Source of the DNA: Clostridiales bacterium
GTDB taxonomy: Bacteria > Bacillota > Clostridia > Peptostreptococcales > Anaerovoracaceae
DNA: 64,000 bases
Direction of reading: 5' to 3'
Assembly (NCBI GenBank): GCA_009911365.1
Contig: QXXF01000023.1
Location: 25,184 to 89,183, forward strand
The position numbers were made by a program, and so were the translations under genes. The notes under the pieces are model-generated. The model was not told where the DNA came from, did not search any database, and saw only the letters and a list, made by a program, of their open reading frames with translations. This document shows positions 1 through 8,248 of the stretch, one piece after another; position 1 is the first letter of the stretch, and each line of letters opens with the position of its first letter.

Positions 1-264
1 CAATTGGAAGTCCAGATCAAATACGAAGGTTATATTGCGAAGCAGGAGCAGCAGATCCAGCGTTTTAAAAAACTGGAAGATAAAAAATTAGACAGCAATT
101 TTAATTATGATGAAGTAGAAGGAATCCGAATCGAGGCCCGGCAAAAGCTGAATCAATTCAAGCCGGTTTCTTTAGGACAGGCTTCTCGGATTTCGGGAGT
201 TTCCCCAGCGGATATCAATGTTCTTTTAATTCATCTGGAAAAAATGAGAAGGAAAAAATTATGA
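1..264 (+). CDS. mnmG: tRNA uridine-5-carboxymethylaminomethyl modification enzyme MnmG, C-terminal end (5' truncated by window)
   Basis: The reading frame is open from the first base and encodes the last 87 residues of MnmG (GidA), the FAD enzyme that works with MnmE to modify the wobble uridine of certain tRNAs in the cytoplasm. The C-terminal helical signature is visible: '[13 protein letters not shown]' near the start, then 'LSGA'-type helices represented here by '[19 protein letters not shown]', the segment that contacts MnmE and tRNA. The stop TGA overlaps the ATG of the next gene by four bases (ATGA), so the two are translationally coupled. The mnmG-rsmG-noc-parA-parB order is the classic origin-proximal arrangement in Firmicutes and supports the call. 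Confidence 0.95.
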   Translation, partial: QLEVQIKYEGYIAKQEQQIQRFKKLEDKKLDSNFNYDEVEGIRIEARQKLNQFKPVSLGQASRISGVSPADINVLLIHLEKMRRKKL

Positions 265-971
265 AGCAATTAGCAGTGGCCCTTGATGGGTTAGGAATTT
301 CATATGATGAAACTATATTAAACAAATTTCGCCTTTATATGGAAGGTATTTTGAAATGGAATGAATCCATCAATATCACTTCCATCAAAGAGGAGGATGA
401 ATTTATTAGAAAGCATTACATAGATTCTCTTTTATGCGCGCCTTCAAAGGAATTTCGCAGGGCAAAGAGAATCATTGATGTGGGAACGGGAGGAGGGTTT
501 CCTGGTGTGCCTTTAGCTCTCATTGCGCCTGAGAAAGAATTTATTCTTATGGATTCTTTAAACAAACGAATCAAGATCATTCGTGAGCTATGTGAAGAGC
601 TAGAAATTAAAAATGTGACAGCCATCCATAATAGGGCAGAAGATTTGGCGCAGGATCAGGGCCATCGGGAAGCTTATGATCTCTGCCTTTCTAGAGCAGT
701 GGCTAATCTAGCTACCCTTTCTGAATATTGTCTTCCTTTCCTGAAAAGGGGAGGATACTTTCTTTCTTATAAAAGCGTAGACATAGGGAAAGAAATCAAG
801 GAAGCAAAAAAGGCGATCCATATTTTGGGCGGAAACATGGATCGGGAAGAAATCGCTGATTTGGACGGATTTGACTTGCAGCACAAAATCATCTTTATTA
901 AAAAAATAAAAAGGACACCCGCAAAATTTCCAAGAAAAGCGGGAACACCATCGAAAGACCCCCTAATTTAA
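261..971 (+). CDS. rsmG: 16S rRNA (guanine-527-N7) methyltransferase RsmG
   Basis: The 236-residue protein has the usual RsmG length. The SAM-binding loop '[12 protein letters not shown]' lies at about residues 71-82, followed by '[12 protein letters not shown]' (acidic SAM-ribose contact region) and the '[14 protein letters not shown]' segment typical of the GidB/RsmG family. The enzyme methylates N7 of G527 in the 530 loop of 16S rRNA; loss gives low-level streptomycin resistance in other bacteria. The ATG overlaps the mnmG stop. The stop codon (969-971) lies in the loop of a terminator hairpin, so the transcript probably ends here. Confidence 0.96.
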   Translation: MKQLAVALDGLGISYDETILNKFRLYMEGILKWNESINITSIKEEDEFIRKHYIDSLLCAPSKEFRRAKRIIDVGTGGGFPGVPLALIAPEKEFILMDSLNKRIKIIRELCEELEIKNVTAIHNRAEDLAQDQGHREAYDLCLSRAVANLATLSEYCLPFLKRGGYFLSYKSVDIGKEIKEAKKAIHILGGNMDREEIADLDGFDLQHKIIFIKKIKRTPAKFPRKAGTPSKDPLI

Positions 972-989
972 ATGATTTAGGGGTTTTTT
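960..989 (+). terminator. Rho-independent terminator after rsmG
   Basis: CCCCTAA (960-966) pairs with TTAGGGG (977-983), directly followed by a run of six T. The rsmG stop codon is inside the loop. Confidence 0.85.
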
Positions 990-1058
990 GTTGAAGAAAA
1001 ATCCTTTTCTGCATGTATATCTCTTGGTAAGATATTGATAGGACAAGGAGGAGAAGAC

Positions 1059-1868
1059 ATGCTGACAAAGAGAGTTGTGGACGTGCCTATTGATTTGATT
1101 GTTGCGAATCCAGATCAGCCGAGAAAAGAATTCGGTGAGGAAGAATTGATGGAGCTGCGAGATTCCATTAAAGAGTATGGTGTCATACAGCCTATTATTT
1201 TAAAAAGATATAACGGATCTTCTTACATATTGATCGCCGGAGAGAGGCGGCTGCGGGCAGCTTCCATGGCAGGATTGGAAAAAATTCCTGCTATTGTCAG
1301 AGAAGTAGATGAACGAGATTCTGCTATTATTGCTCTTGTGGAAAATGTTCAGCGGGAAAATCTTGGTTATATGGAAGAGGCTTATGCATATCACAAGCTG
1401 ATGGAAGATTATGATTTGACACAAGGTGAGCTGGCAGAGAGAGTTGGAAAAAAGCAATCTACTATTTCCAATAAAATAAGACTTTTGTCTCTTCCAGAAG
1501 ATATCCAGCAAGCATTGATTAGCAATCGACTGACAGAGCGTCATGCTAGAGCTTTGTTAAAAATACCTGATGATGAAACAAGGCGTATGGTGATACAGAG
1601 GATTATTAATCATGGGCTGAACGTAAGACAAAGTGAAAAGTTAATTCAAGATATATTGGAAAAACAACAAGAAGAACTGAGAAAGAAAAATAAAATTCGT
1701 TATATCAGCTATAAGCTTTATCTAAATACTATACGTAAAACCTTTAATGAAATTTTTCAAGTTGAGCAAGGCGCAAAATATACACAAGAAGACAAAGGTG
1801 AGTATTATGAAGTTAAAATTACAATTCCAAAAAACACTCCTAAGCATAAACAGGTAGTAAACCAATAA
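1059..1868 (+). CDS. noc: Nucleoid occlusion protein Noc (ParB family)
   Basis: This 269-residue protein belongs to the ParB/Spo0J/Noc CTPase family. It has the N-terminal 'NPDQPRKEF' box, the CTP-binding motifs 'GERRLRAA' and 'ENVQRENL', and the helix-turn-helix 'LTQGELAERVGKKQSTISNK'. The slot directly after rsmG and before parA is where noc sits in Firmicutes. I start at ATG 1059 because AGGAGG ends nine bases upstream; an in-frame TTG at 1035 lacks a ribosome site. With either start the protein begins almost directly at the ParB-like domain and shows no N-terminal amphipathic extension, the segment Bacillus Noc uses to bind membrane. It could therefore be a second ParB-like protein rather than a full Noc. 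Confidence 0.85.
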   Translation: MLTKRVVDVPIDLIVANPDQPRKEFGEEELMELRDSIKEYGVIQPIILKRYNGSSYILIAGERRLRAASMAGLEKIPAIVREVDERDSAIIALVENVQRENLGYMEEAYAYHKLMEDYDLTQGELAERVGKKQSTISNKIRLLSLPEDIQQALISNRLTERHARALLKIPDDETRRMVIQRIINHGLNVRQSEKLIQDILEKQQEELRKKNKIRYISYKLYLNTIRKTFNEIFQVEQGAKYTQEDKGEYYEVKITIPKNTPKHKQVVNQ

Positions 1869-1902
1869 GGGAATGTTTCACGTGAAACATTCCCCTTTTT
1901 TA
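1869..1902 (+). promoter_or_regulatory. parS centromere site embedded in a terminator-like dyad
   Basis: TGTTTCACGTGAAACA at 1874-1889 is the consensus 16-bp parS palindrome bound by ParB. The symmetry continues to a perfect 26-bp palindrome (1869-1894, GGGAAT...ATTCCC), followed by CCTTTTTTT. The same DNA therefore looks like both a ParB loading site and the noc terminator. Confidence 0.92.
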
Positions 1903-1980
1903 TGAGAAAATATCGTTTTCGATATTTCTGAAATATGAACAAAGTCTACTGTTTTTTTCATCAGTAGACTTTGTTCTGTA
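1903..1980. repeat. Dispersed two-hairpin repeat, copy A
   Basis: There are two consecutive hairpins. AAATATCG (1908-1915) pairs with CGATATTT (1920-1927). A perfect 15-bp stem GAACAAAGTCTACTG (1937-1951) pairs with 1962-1976. Related AAATAT/ATATTT plus CAAAGTC arrangements occur near 8.0-8.2, 13.0, 18.9 and 27.1 kb. The gap from 1981 to 2303 contains no gene that I can support. Confidence 0.6.
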
Positions 1981-2147
1981 ATGAATATGTTGTGATAGTT
2001 TTTGTGTGCTGATCAGGCTGCTTAAAAAAACAACTGATGAGAATGGATTTGTTCTAAATTGAAAGGATGAAAGACACGTTCTAAAACGAAATTAATTTCA
2101 AATTTGACGGTTTTATTTCATTATAAGTACTTTTTCGTAAAAAACTA

Positions 2148-2176
2148 TAGTCAAAAAATATTTAATAGTGTATAAT
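2148..2176 (+). promoter_or_regulatory. Candidate sigma-A promoter for parAB
   Basis: A perfect -10 TATAAT (2171-2176) has a weak -35 TAGTCA (2148-2153) 17 bp upstream. It lies about 130 bp before parA in an AT-rich gap with no other signal, so it is plausible but not strong. Confidence 0.4.
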
Positions 2177-2303
2177 CAAAAAATGTGAAAGTAATACAAA
2201 CTAAAGTGTATTTCAAGTTGTTTGATATTAAGATATCTAAAATTGTTTGAAAAAGAAAAATGAAATAACTTTTAAAATATGCTTTAGGTCAGGAGGAAAT
2301 GAT

Positions 2304-3077
2304 TTGGGAAAAGCAATTGCAATATTTAATCAAAAGGGAGGCGTAGGGAAGACTACCACAAATATCAATCTTGCTGCCTGCCTTGCTCTAAAGGGTAAAA
2401 AGATTCTAGTAATAGATATCGATCCTCAGGGGAATACAACTAGTGGAATTGGATTGTCAAAAAAAGAACTGGGCAATACTTCATATGAAATTTTAATCGA
2501 AAAAAATATTGATACAAAGTCCGCTATTGTAGAAACCCAAGTGAAAAATCTGGACATTATTCCAGCTAGTGTCCAGCTGGCTGGAGCAGAAGTGGAATTG
2601 ATTCAGTTGCAAGGGCGGGAAAAAAGATTGAAAAACGCTCTTGATCAGGTAAAGCCTGAATATGATTATATTTTCATCGACTGTCCACCATCATTGGGGC
2701 TCTTGACGATCAATTCCTTGACTGCGGTGGATTCCGTCCTCATTCCAATCCAATGTGAGTTTTATGCTCTGGAAGGGGTGAGCCAGTTGATGAGTACGAT
2801 CGAAATCGTTAAAAAGAGTATGAACCCAAAATTGGAAATCCAAGGCGTCATTCTCAGTATGTTTGATGGAAGGACAAATCTTTCCATACAAGTGGTAGAA
2901 GAAGTTAAGAAATATTTCAAAGAAAAAGTATATACTACAGTGATTCCAAGAAATGTAAGGCTTGCAGAAGCTCCTAGTTATGGTCTGCCAATCATGCAGT
3001 ATGATCCAAAGTCAGCGGGTGCACAGGCTTATCAGGAATTTGCAGAAGAATTCTTAAGTCTGGAGGATGAAAATTAA
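2304..3077 (+). CDS. parA: Chromosome partitioning ATPase ParA (Soj)
   Basis: This 257-residue deviant Walker ATPase drives origin segregation with ParB and parS. Motifs: P-loop 'KGGVGKTTT' at about residues 11-19, Walker A' 'DIDPQGNTTSG', Walker B 'YIFIDCPPSLGLL', and 'VIPRNVRLAEAPSYGLP' near the C-terminus, all characteristic of chromosomal Soj. The start is TTG 2304: AGGAGG lies at 2291-2296 with seven-base spacing, and the protein then starts 'MGKAIAIFNQKGG' as in other Soj proteins. Starting further upstream would add an unrelated basic peptide. The stop TAA overlaps the parB ATG by one base. Confidence 0.96.
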   Translation: MGKAIAIFNQKGGVGKTTTNINLAACLALKGKKILVIDIDPQGNTTSGIGLSKKELGNTSYEILIEKNIDTKSAIVETQVKNLDIIPASVQLAGAEVELIQLQGREKRLKNALDQVKPEYDYIFIDCPPSLGLLTINSLTAVDSVLIPIQCEFYALEGVSQLMSTIEIVKKSMNPKLEIQGVILSMFDGRTNLSIQVVEEVKKYFKEKVYTTVIPRNVRLAEAPSYGLPIMQYDPKSAGAQAYQEFAEEFLSLEDEN

Positions 3078-3970
3078 TGGCAGCTCCGAAAAATAGAGGA
3101 TTAGGAAAAGGACTAGACGCTCTTTTTAGTAGTTCAGAAATCAAAATACCAACAGAATCCGCAAACGATGCGGAGCAGTTAGAAGAGAGAGGCATTTCTT
3201 TTATTGATATCAATGATATCAAACCAAATGAAAAGCAGCCCCGCAAAAATTTCGACGAAGAAAAGCTAGAAGAATTAGCGACTTCTATTAGAGAACATGG
3301 TCTCATACAGCCTGTGATTTTACGGCACTCTGAAATAGGCTATGAAATCGTGGCAGGGGAGAGAAGGTGGAGAGCCTGCCGAAAAGCTGGCATCAAAGAA
3401 ATTCCTTCTATTGTTAAAGAATTGACTGACGAGCAAAACATGCTCATCGCTATTATTGAAAATATGCAGCGAGAGGATTTGAATCCTATAGAAGAAGCAG
3501 AAGGCCTAAATCAGATGATCGACTCTTTTGGTCTTACGCAGGAAGAGGTTTCAAAGAGTATTGGAAAGAGCAGGCCTTATATCACCAATGCGCTGCGGCT
3601 TTTAAAGCTTCCTGAACAAATCAGAAATTTAGTTTCAGAAGGGAAACTTTCTAGCGGCCATGCCAGAGCGATTGCAGGAATTTCTGATCCTGAAAAGCAA
3701 ATTGAAATCGCTGAATATGCTATTAAAAAAGAGCTTTCTGTCAGAGAAATTGAAAAACTCATTAAAGAGCTTGGAACTGATAAAAAGAAAAATAAGCAGA
3801 AAAAAATTGATAAAACGCCAGATGTAAAACGCGTAGAAGAAGATTTGAAACAGATCATGGGAACCAAAGTCAATTTGAGTCAAAAAGGAAAAAAGGGCAG
3901 AATTGAAATCGAATATTATAGTAAAGAAGAATTAGAAAGATTAATAGAACTATTGAAATCCCTTGCATAA
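3077..3970 (+). CDS. parB: Chromosome partitioning protein ParB (Spo0J)
   Basis: This 297-residue CTPase clamp binds parS and stimulates ParA. It has the domains in the usual order: a short basic N-terminus for ParA contact ('NRGLGKGLDALFSS', residues 4-17), CTP-binding 'GERRWRACR' and 'ENMQREDLNP', helix-turn-helix 'LTQEEVSKSIGKSRPYITNA', and a lysine-rich linker leading to the C-terminal dimerisation domain. It is coupled to parA by TAATG overlap. A near-perfect parS follows immediately. It is more similar in layout to typical ParB than is the noc product. Confidence 0.97.
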   Translation: MAAPKNRGLGKGLDALFSSSEIKIPTESANDAEQLEERGISFIDINDIKPNEKQPRKNFDEEKLEELATSIREHGLIQPVILRHSEIGYEIVAGERRWRACRKAGIKEIPSIVKELTDEQNMLIAIIENMQREDLNPIEEAEGLNQMIDSFGLTQEEVSKSIGKSRPYITNALRLLKLPEQIRNLVSEGKLSSGHARAIAGISDPEKQIEIAEYAIKKELSVREIEKLIKELGTDKKKNKQKKIDKTPDVKRVEEDLKQIMGTKVNLSQKGKKGRIEIEYYSKEELERLIELLKSLA

Positions 3971-3977
3971 GGGATTT

Positions 3978-3993
3978 TGTTTCACATGAAACA
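3978..3993. promoter_or_regulatory. Second parS site (one mismatch)
   Basis: TGTTTCACATGAAACA differs from consensus parS only at one central base (A for G). It lies eight bases after the parB stop. Together with the site at 1874 it brackets the par genes. Confidence 0.85.
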
Positions 3994-4071
3994 TGATAAT
4001 TATGGAAAGAGATATTAAATTGAAAAATTGTATTATTACTGTTTCCATATGCAAAGAATATATTTTGAACT

Positions 4072-4587
4072 ATGAGAAAAGAAGATATAGAAATTTACAT
4101 GGCACAAATCATAGCAGAGTGTCGTTTGATCCACATACCAGTCAGTCAGTATATTGACCCGCGGATCACGATCAATACACGAGCCCGCAGCAGATTTGCT
4201 GCCTGTAAAAAGATAAAAGGTCCTTACAAGTATGAAATAGAAGTAGGCGAAATGCTATTACAAGCTGATATTAAATGGATAAAAAATATACTAGCTCACG
4301 AGATTTTACATACTTGCCACGGGTGCTATAATCATGGGCAAAGATGGAAAACATACGCAAATCAAATGAATCAGACATATGGATATGAAATTAGCACAAC
4401 GACCACTTATGAAAGAATAGGACTAGAGAGACCAGAGAAAAAAAGACAGATCAATTACATGATTGCCTGTCGAGATTGCGGCCAGAAAATGTATCGGCAA
4501 AAACGATCTCGCCTTGTGACTCATACAAATGAATATCGATGTAAGTGTGGAGGGAAATTAGATTGTTATAAAATAGAGAAAAATTGA
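4072..4587 (+). CDS. SprT-like zinc metalloprotein
   Basis: The 171-residue protein has a SprT-type zincin core: 'LAHEILHTCHG' around residues 80-90 gives HExxH, and a further histidine follows in 'NHGQRWKTYAN'. A C-terminal zinc ribbon has two Cys pairs ('CRDCG' and 'CKCGG'). In the SprT/Spartan family such proteins act on DNA-protein crosslinks, but bacterial SprT members are largely uncharacterised, so the substrate is unknown. The start ATG has no strong ribosome site. It stands alone after parB and in front of a 650-bp gap. Confidence 0.8.
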   Translation: MRKEDIEIYMAQIIAECRLIHIPVSQYIDPRITINTRARSRFAACKKIKGPYKYEIEVGEMLLQADIKWIKNILAHEILHTCHGCYNHGQRWKTYANQMNQTYGYEISTTTTYERIGLERPEKKRQINYMIACRDCGQKMYRQKRSRLVTHTNEYRCKCGGKLDCYKIEKN

Positions 4588-4864
4588 TTTTCAGAAAATA
4601 TAAGCTAGAAAAAAAGCATTGCTGTAAAAATAGAAAAAAATTTATAAAATGTAAAATAATATAAAGGAAATGTTCTAAAAAGTGAATTGAGCAAGCTCTT
4701 CGATAACTTTCTTGTAGAATGAAGATCGTTTAATAGATAGTAAAGACTATCTATATTAATTGGGGAAAATGAAAAAATCTAATAGAAGCTCTTGAATTAT
4801 GCCACGCATATGTGGTAGAATGAGCATACATTGAATTCATTTTTGAAAAAAGGACTTGAACGTC
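4588..4864. other. AT-rich intergenic gap
   Basis: I see no gene here. The DNA is strongly AT-rich and contains several TATA-like words, but no confident promoter pair. It precedes the small reading frame that holds the tetranucleotide repeat. Confidence 0.5.
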
Positions 4865-4987
<123 letters not shown>

Positions 4988-5032
4988 ATCTGTTCTTTTA
5001 GCATGTCCAGAAACTAGATATAGCAAGGCTTG

Positions 5033-5082
5033 GACCCTGTTTTCGCATAACGGGCTCGTTATGCGAAAACAGGGTCTTTTTT
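5033..5082 (+). terminator. Very strong terminator-like hairpin upstream of surface protein gene
   Basis: A perfect 20-bp stem (5033-5052 with 5057-5076) closes a four-base loop and is followed by six T. It separates the repeat-containing frame from the surface-protein gene and could end transcription from upstream or act as an attenuator. Confidence 0.85.
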
Positions 5083-5240
5083 GTGCGAAAAATAGACCAA
5101 TCGTGACCGCTTTTAAGGAGCGTTTTCCAAGGGCGGCTTTGCTTCATTTCCATAGCAACGGGATCCGCTCCCCGTGTCAAACCTACATTTTTCGAAAAAA
5201 ACATCACCATTAGGAAAAAATCAAGGAAAGGTAAGAAAAC

Positions 5241-7019
5241 ATGAAAGAATTAAGAATGAACCTGCGGGGCTCATGGAGAAGAGTTCTCGCGATGATCACA
5301 GTGGCGGCCATGTGCTTTAGCGTGGTTAGCGTCACTCCGGCGTTCGCAACTGGAGAAGGGGAAGCAGTAACAAACAACCATGTCACATTTAGTAAAGCGG
5401 AAGCCGGGGAAGACGGCACTGCGACAAGTGAAGTTAAAGTAAGTGCTGAAGGTGTAAAACCCGGATCTTCTGCGACAGTAAAGGTGGCGGGCAGTTTACA
5501 GCTAATGGGAGAAGTTGCGATTGTGCTCAAAGACGACTCGGCAGATGTTAATGAAGAAAATTATGACGTAGCATGGACCATTGAAGACGTTGCTAATGAG
5601 TCAGAGGGCACAAAGACTAGCGAAGCGACAGCGACAATAGATGAAAATGGACTTGTCACAGGCGTGGCAGAAGGCAATGTCAAAGCTATATTGACAGTGA
5701 CTGAAAAGGCACAGACAGCAAGTGGAGATGCTACAACAGAACCTTTGGTAGGAGAACTTGCGATTGAAGTGACCGCAGAAGAAAAGCCTCCAGTTGAAGA
5801 GCCAGTAAAGAAAGACGGCGTTACACTTGAAAAGGCCGAAGGCGATGATGCGACAAGCGTTACGATTAACGGCGATGAAACCGTGACACTCGCAGCTGGA
5901 GAAACTTTAGAACCTACAGCTCTGGCCAAAATTAAGACAAATGATGCTTCTATTGATAAACAAAAGGTAACAGTGGCATGGAGCAGTAGCAATCCAAAGG
6001 TTTTAAAGAAATGTGAAGACGCTGAAAAGGCCGGAACCTTTGAAGCAGTGACAGACGGTGAAGCAAAGGTCAAAGTAAACGTGAAATACGGAGATAGCGA
6101 TACAGAGGGCGTGGATTCCAATGAGATCACTGTCAAAGTAGACACGCCACCAGTAGTGGATCCAGAAGATGGCGATGAAAAAGTCGTCACCACAGTCGAA
6201 GCGGTCAAAATCAAGAAGGCCGCGACAGAACTGACAGTGGGCGGAACAGAAAGGCTGACGGCGGAAGTGACGGTGTCCCCTACGGACGCTGAAAAACCGG
6301 CTCCTGAATGGCACTCCAGCAACGAAAAAGTGGCGACCGTTGCCGCGGACGGCACAGTGAAAGCGATCGCCGCAGGAAAAGCCAACATCACGGCGACCGC
6401 TAAAATTGGGAATAGCGAAAAAACTTCCGAACCATGTGTGGTAACCGTAAAGGCAAAAACAGTTCCTTCCACAGATAAACCAACGGAAGGAAACAAGCCA
6501 CAGAACACGACATCAAATTCGGCACCAAAAGTCGGAGAGAAAAAAGTGATCGCTGGTGTTACTTATAAAGTGGCAAAGGCAAACACGGTCACGTACCAAA
6601 AGCCAAAGAAAAACGCCAAAAAAGTCACGATTCCAGCGACCGTCAAGATCAATGGAAAAACTTACAAAGTCACGGCCGTTGAAAAGAATGCGTTCAAAGG
6701 CAACAAGAAGGTGAAGACCGTGAAGGTCGGAAAGAACGTGACGACCATCGGAGCCGGTGCGTTCCAGAACTGTGGAGCTCTGACCACGGTGACGCTTCCG
6801 GCAAAAACGAAGACCATCGGAAAGAACGCTTTCGCAAACAGCAAAAAACTGAAGAAGATCGTCATCAAATCCACGAAGATGACCAAAAAGACCATCAAGA
6901 ACGGCGCATTTAAGAAAGTTTACAAGAAAGCGACGGTGGACGTGCCGAACAAAAAGGCGAAAACTTACAAGAAGCTGTTCCAAAAGAAGGGCCTGCCGAA
7001 AGCGTGCAAAGTCAAATAA
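5241..7019 (+). CDS. Secreted Ig-like (BIG2) and BspA-type leucine-rich-repeat protein
   Basis: The 592-residue protein begins with a signal peptide: basic 'MKELRMNLRGSWRR', a hydrophobic core to about residue 30, and a probable cut after 'TPAFA' (residue 36). The middle holds three divergent bacterial Ig-like domains; the clearest, at about residues 320-405, ends 'GTVKAIAAGKANITA'. The C-terminal 140 residues are BspA-type leucine-rich repeats ('GAGAFQNCGALTTVTLPAKT', 'IGKNAFANSKKLKKIVIKS') and are very lysine-rich. I see no LPxTG or membrane anchor, so it is probably secreted or held by charge. Such proteins are usually adhesins or cell-surface components. A ribosome site (AAGGAAAGG) precedes ATG 5241. 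Confidence 0.82.
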   Translation: MKELRMNLRGSWRRVLAMITVAAMCFSVVSVTPAFATGEGEAVTNNHVTFSKAEAGEDGTATSEVKVSAEGVKPGSSATVKVAGSLQLMGEVAIVLKDDSADVNEENYDVAWTIEDVANESEGTKTSEATATIDENGLVTGVAEGNVKAILTVTEKAQTASGDATTEPLVGELAIEVTAEEKPPVEEPVKKDGVTLEKAEGDDATSVTINGDETVTLAAGETLEPTALAKIKTNDASIDKQKVTVAWSSSNPKVLKKCEDAEKAGTFEAVTDGEAKVKVNVKYGDSDTEGVDSNEITVKVDTPPVVDPEDGDEKVVTTVEAVKIKKAATELTVGGTERLTAEVTVSPTDAEKPAPEWHSSNEKVATVAADGTVKAIAAGKANITATAKIGNSEKTSEPCVVTVKAKTVPSTDKPTEGNKPQNTTSNSAPKVGEKKVIAGVTYKVAKANTVTYQKPKKNAKKVTIPATVKINGKTYKVTAVEKNAFKGNKKVKTVKVGKNVTTIGAGAFQNCGALTTVTLPAKTKTIGKNAFANSKKLKKIVIKSTKMTKKTIKNGAFKKVYKKATVDVPNKKAKTYKKLFQKKGLPKACKVK

Positions 7020-7157
7020 TGGACGCTGGCGAGCGATACCGAGAAACAGCGAAGAGGCGGATCGGATTCTGTCATGAGACGATCAGCGAAGACGAGGCGA
7101 GAGCCTGGCTGAACTGGTCATGAAACAGCAATTCAGACTAAACAACTAACATATCAA

Positions 7158-7201
7158 ACCACGAGGCGCGGGATCTCCTAATCTGCGCTTTGTGGTTTTT
7201 T
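7158..7201 (+). terminator. Terminator after surface protein gene
   Basis: ACCACGAGGCGC (7158-7169) pairs with GCGCTTTGTGGT (7185-7196), including two G-U pairs, followed by T5. The 138 bases between the gene and this hairpin hold nothing I recognise. Confidence 0.8.
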
Positions 7202-7431
7202 AAGAGGTTTTCCTCTATTTCAACTGAATCCAAGTCTGATACACATCCAGCTTTTTTGTGTTTCCTCATCTGTTTTCGTCAAAATATATTTGCAAATGAT
7301 GTTTTCATTGTCGCCCCGTTTCCACATAATATCGCTGTCAAAATGCTGAGCATCCGCAAGGCCTTCGATGATTTCCGAACTATTGCCATTGGTGCAGATA
7401 AAGCAATAGCTCCTGGTGTAAGGCCGCTCTG
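7202..7431. other. Gap with possible minus-strand coding relic
   Basis: No convincing gene. On the minus strand a frame ending at 7220 reads acceptably ('RGDNENIICKYILTKTDEE') but has no start signal or family I recognise. It may be a relic. Confidence 0.25.
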
Positions 7432-7893
7432 GTGACAAATGGGGGAAAATGTGTGGATTGGGATTACACGGATCTGCCGGAATACATGCTGCTGGTGATC
7501 TATATTCCAACTACTGCGGGGACAGGCAGTGGAGTGACTTTTGTAGCGGTCATCACAGATGAAGAGAAAAAATACAAGATGGGAATCATGGATGCGATTA
7601 AGCTGCGGCCCAGCATAACTATTGCGGACCCGGAACTGCTGATGACCTTGCCGCCGTCACTAACAGCTTCCGCAGGTGTTGATGCGCTGTCTTATGCTGG
7701 AGTGAAAAAGGTCAAAGAGCTCAATGAAAAGGTGAAAATTCCAAAATTAAAAGATCTGAATGATATTAAGGAAGAACATTTCCGTGCCATCGCTGAGTGC
7801 TCCGCAGAAAACGTGTTGTCCGACGATAATGCCAGAGAAATTGACGCAGACGCTTATTTGGAGCTGATTTACGAAGCGTACAATGATAAATAG
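7432..7893 (+). pseudogene. Iron-containing alcohol dehydrogenase relic (internal deletion)
   Basis: The residue run 'IPTTAGTGSGVTFVAVITDE' and 'RPSITIADPELLMTLPPSLT' are hallmark segments of iron-dependent alcohol dehydrogenases (NAD-binding region and the stretch before the metal-binding helix). After 'AGVDALSYA' the sequence jumps straight to the C-terminal helix 'EEHFRAIAECSAENVL...', skipping roughly 130-150 residues that should contain the metal-binding histidines. The first ~100 residues are also absent. The product, 153 residues against about 380 for the family, cannot be an active dehydrogenase. A terminator follows. Confidence 0.8.
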
Positions 7894-7964
7894 ATTCGGG
7901 CCAATAGGTTTCCAGTTTAGGAAAAAAAGAGATTTTTCTCAAAAGGAAAATAAAAGATAATAGT

Positions 7965-8005
7965 AATGCCGCCAGTCCGGCAGATAAGGGCTGGCGGTAT
8001 TTTTT
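7965..8005 (+). terminator. Terminator after alcohol dehydrogenase relic
   Basis: AATGCCGCCAG (7965-7975) pairs with CTGGCGGTATT on the right side, followed by a T run to 8005. Confidence 0.85.
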
Positions 8006-8008
8006 GTT

Positions 8009-8220
8009 ATGTAGGAAATATTGCCTGTGATATTTCTAGAATATCAACAAGGTCACCACTGGAAAAGAATCGGCGAAGCCGGATTTGTTCTATTATTGCA
8101 TAAAATTCAAAAAAGAATTAAACTATAAGCTAAGAACAAAGTCATTTTCTATCAATTCTCTGTCACAGATAGGCTTTGTCGGTATTTCATCAATATCACA
8201 TATGATATTTCCTACTACAT
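8009..8220. repeat. MITE-like element with imperfect terminal inverted repeats (copies B and C)
   Basis: The left end reads ATGTAGGAAATATTGCCTGT and the right end, reversed, ATGTAGTAGGAAATATCATA; both continue with GTGATATT-like and ACAA-like words. The 212-bp segment has no coding capacity and contains further CAAAGTC/GGCTTTGT dyads. It ends 28 bases before the start of the sigma-54 activator gene, so it supplies that gene's upstream DNA. Confidence 0.6.
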
Positions 8221-8248
8221 AGAAAGGGGACAACAGGGGGACTGATTC

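Noticed and set aside
5561-6508. A 315-codon open frame on the minus strand opposite the surface protein gene
   Set aside because: It is opposite a gene with a signal peptide and recognised domains, has Ser/Val/Thr-biased composition from the antisense of Lys/Glu/Ala codons, and lacks a ribosome site.
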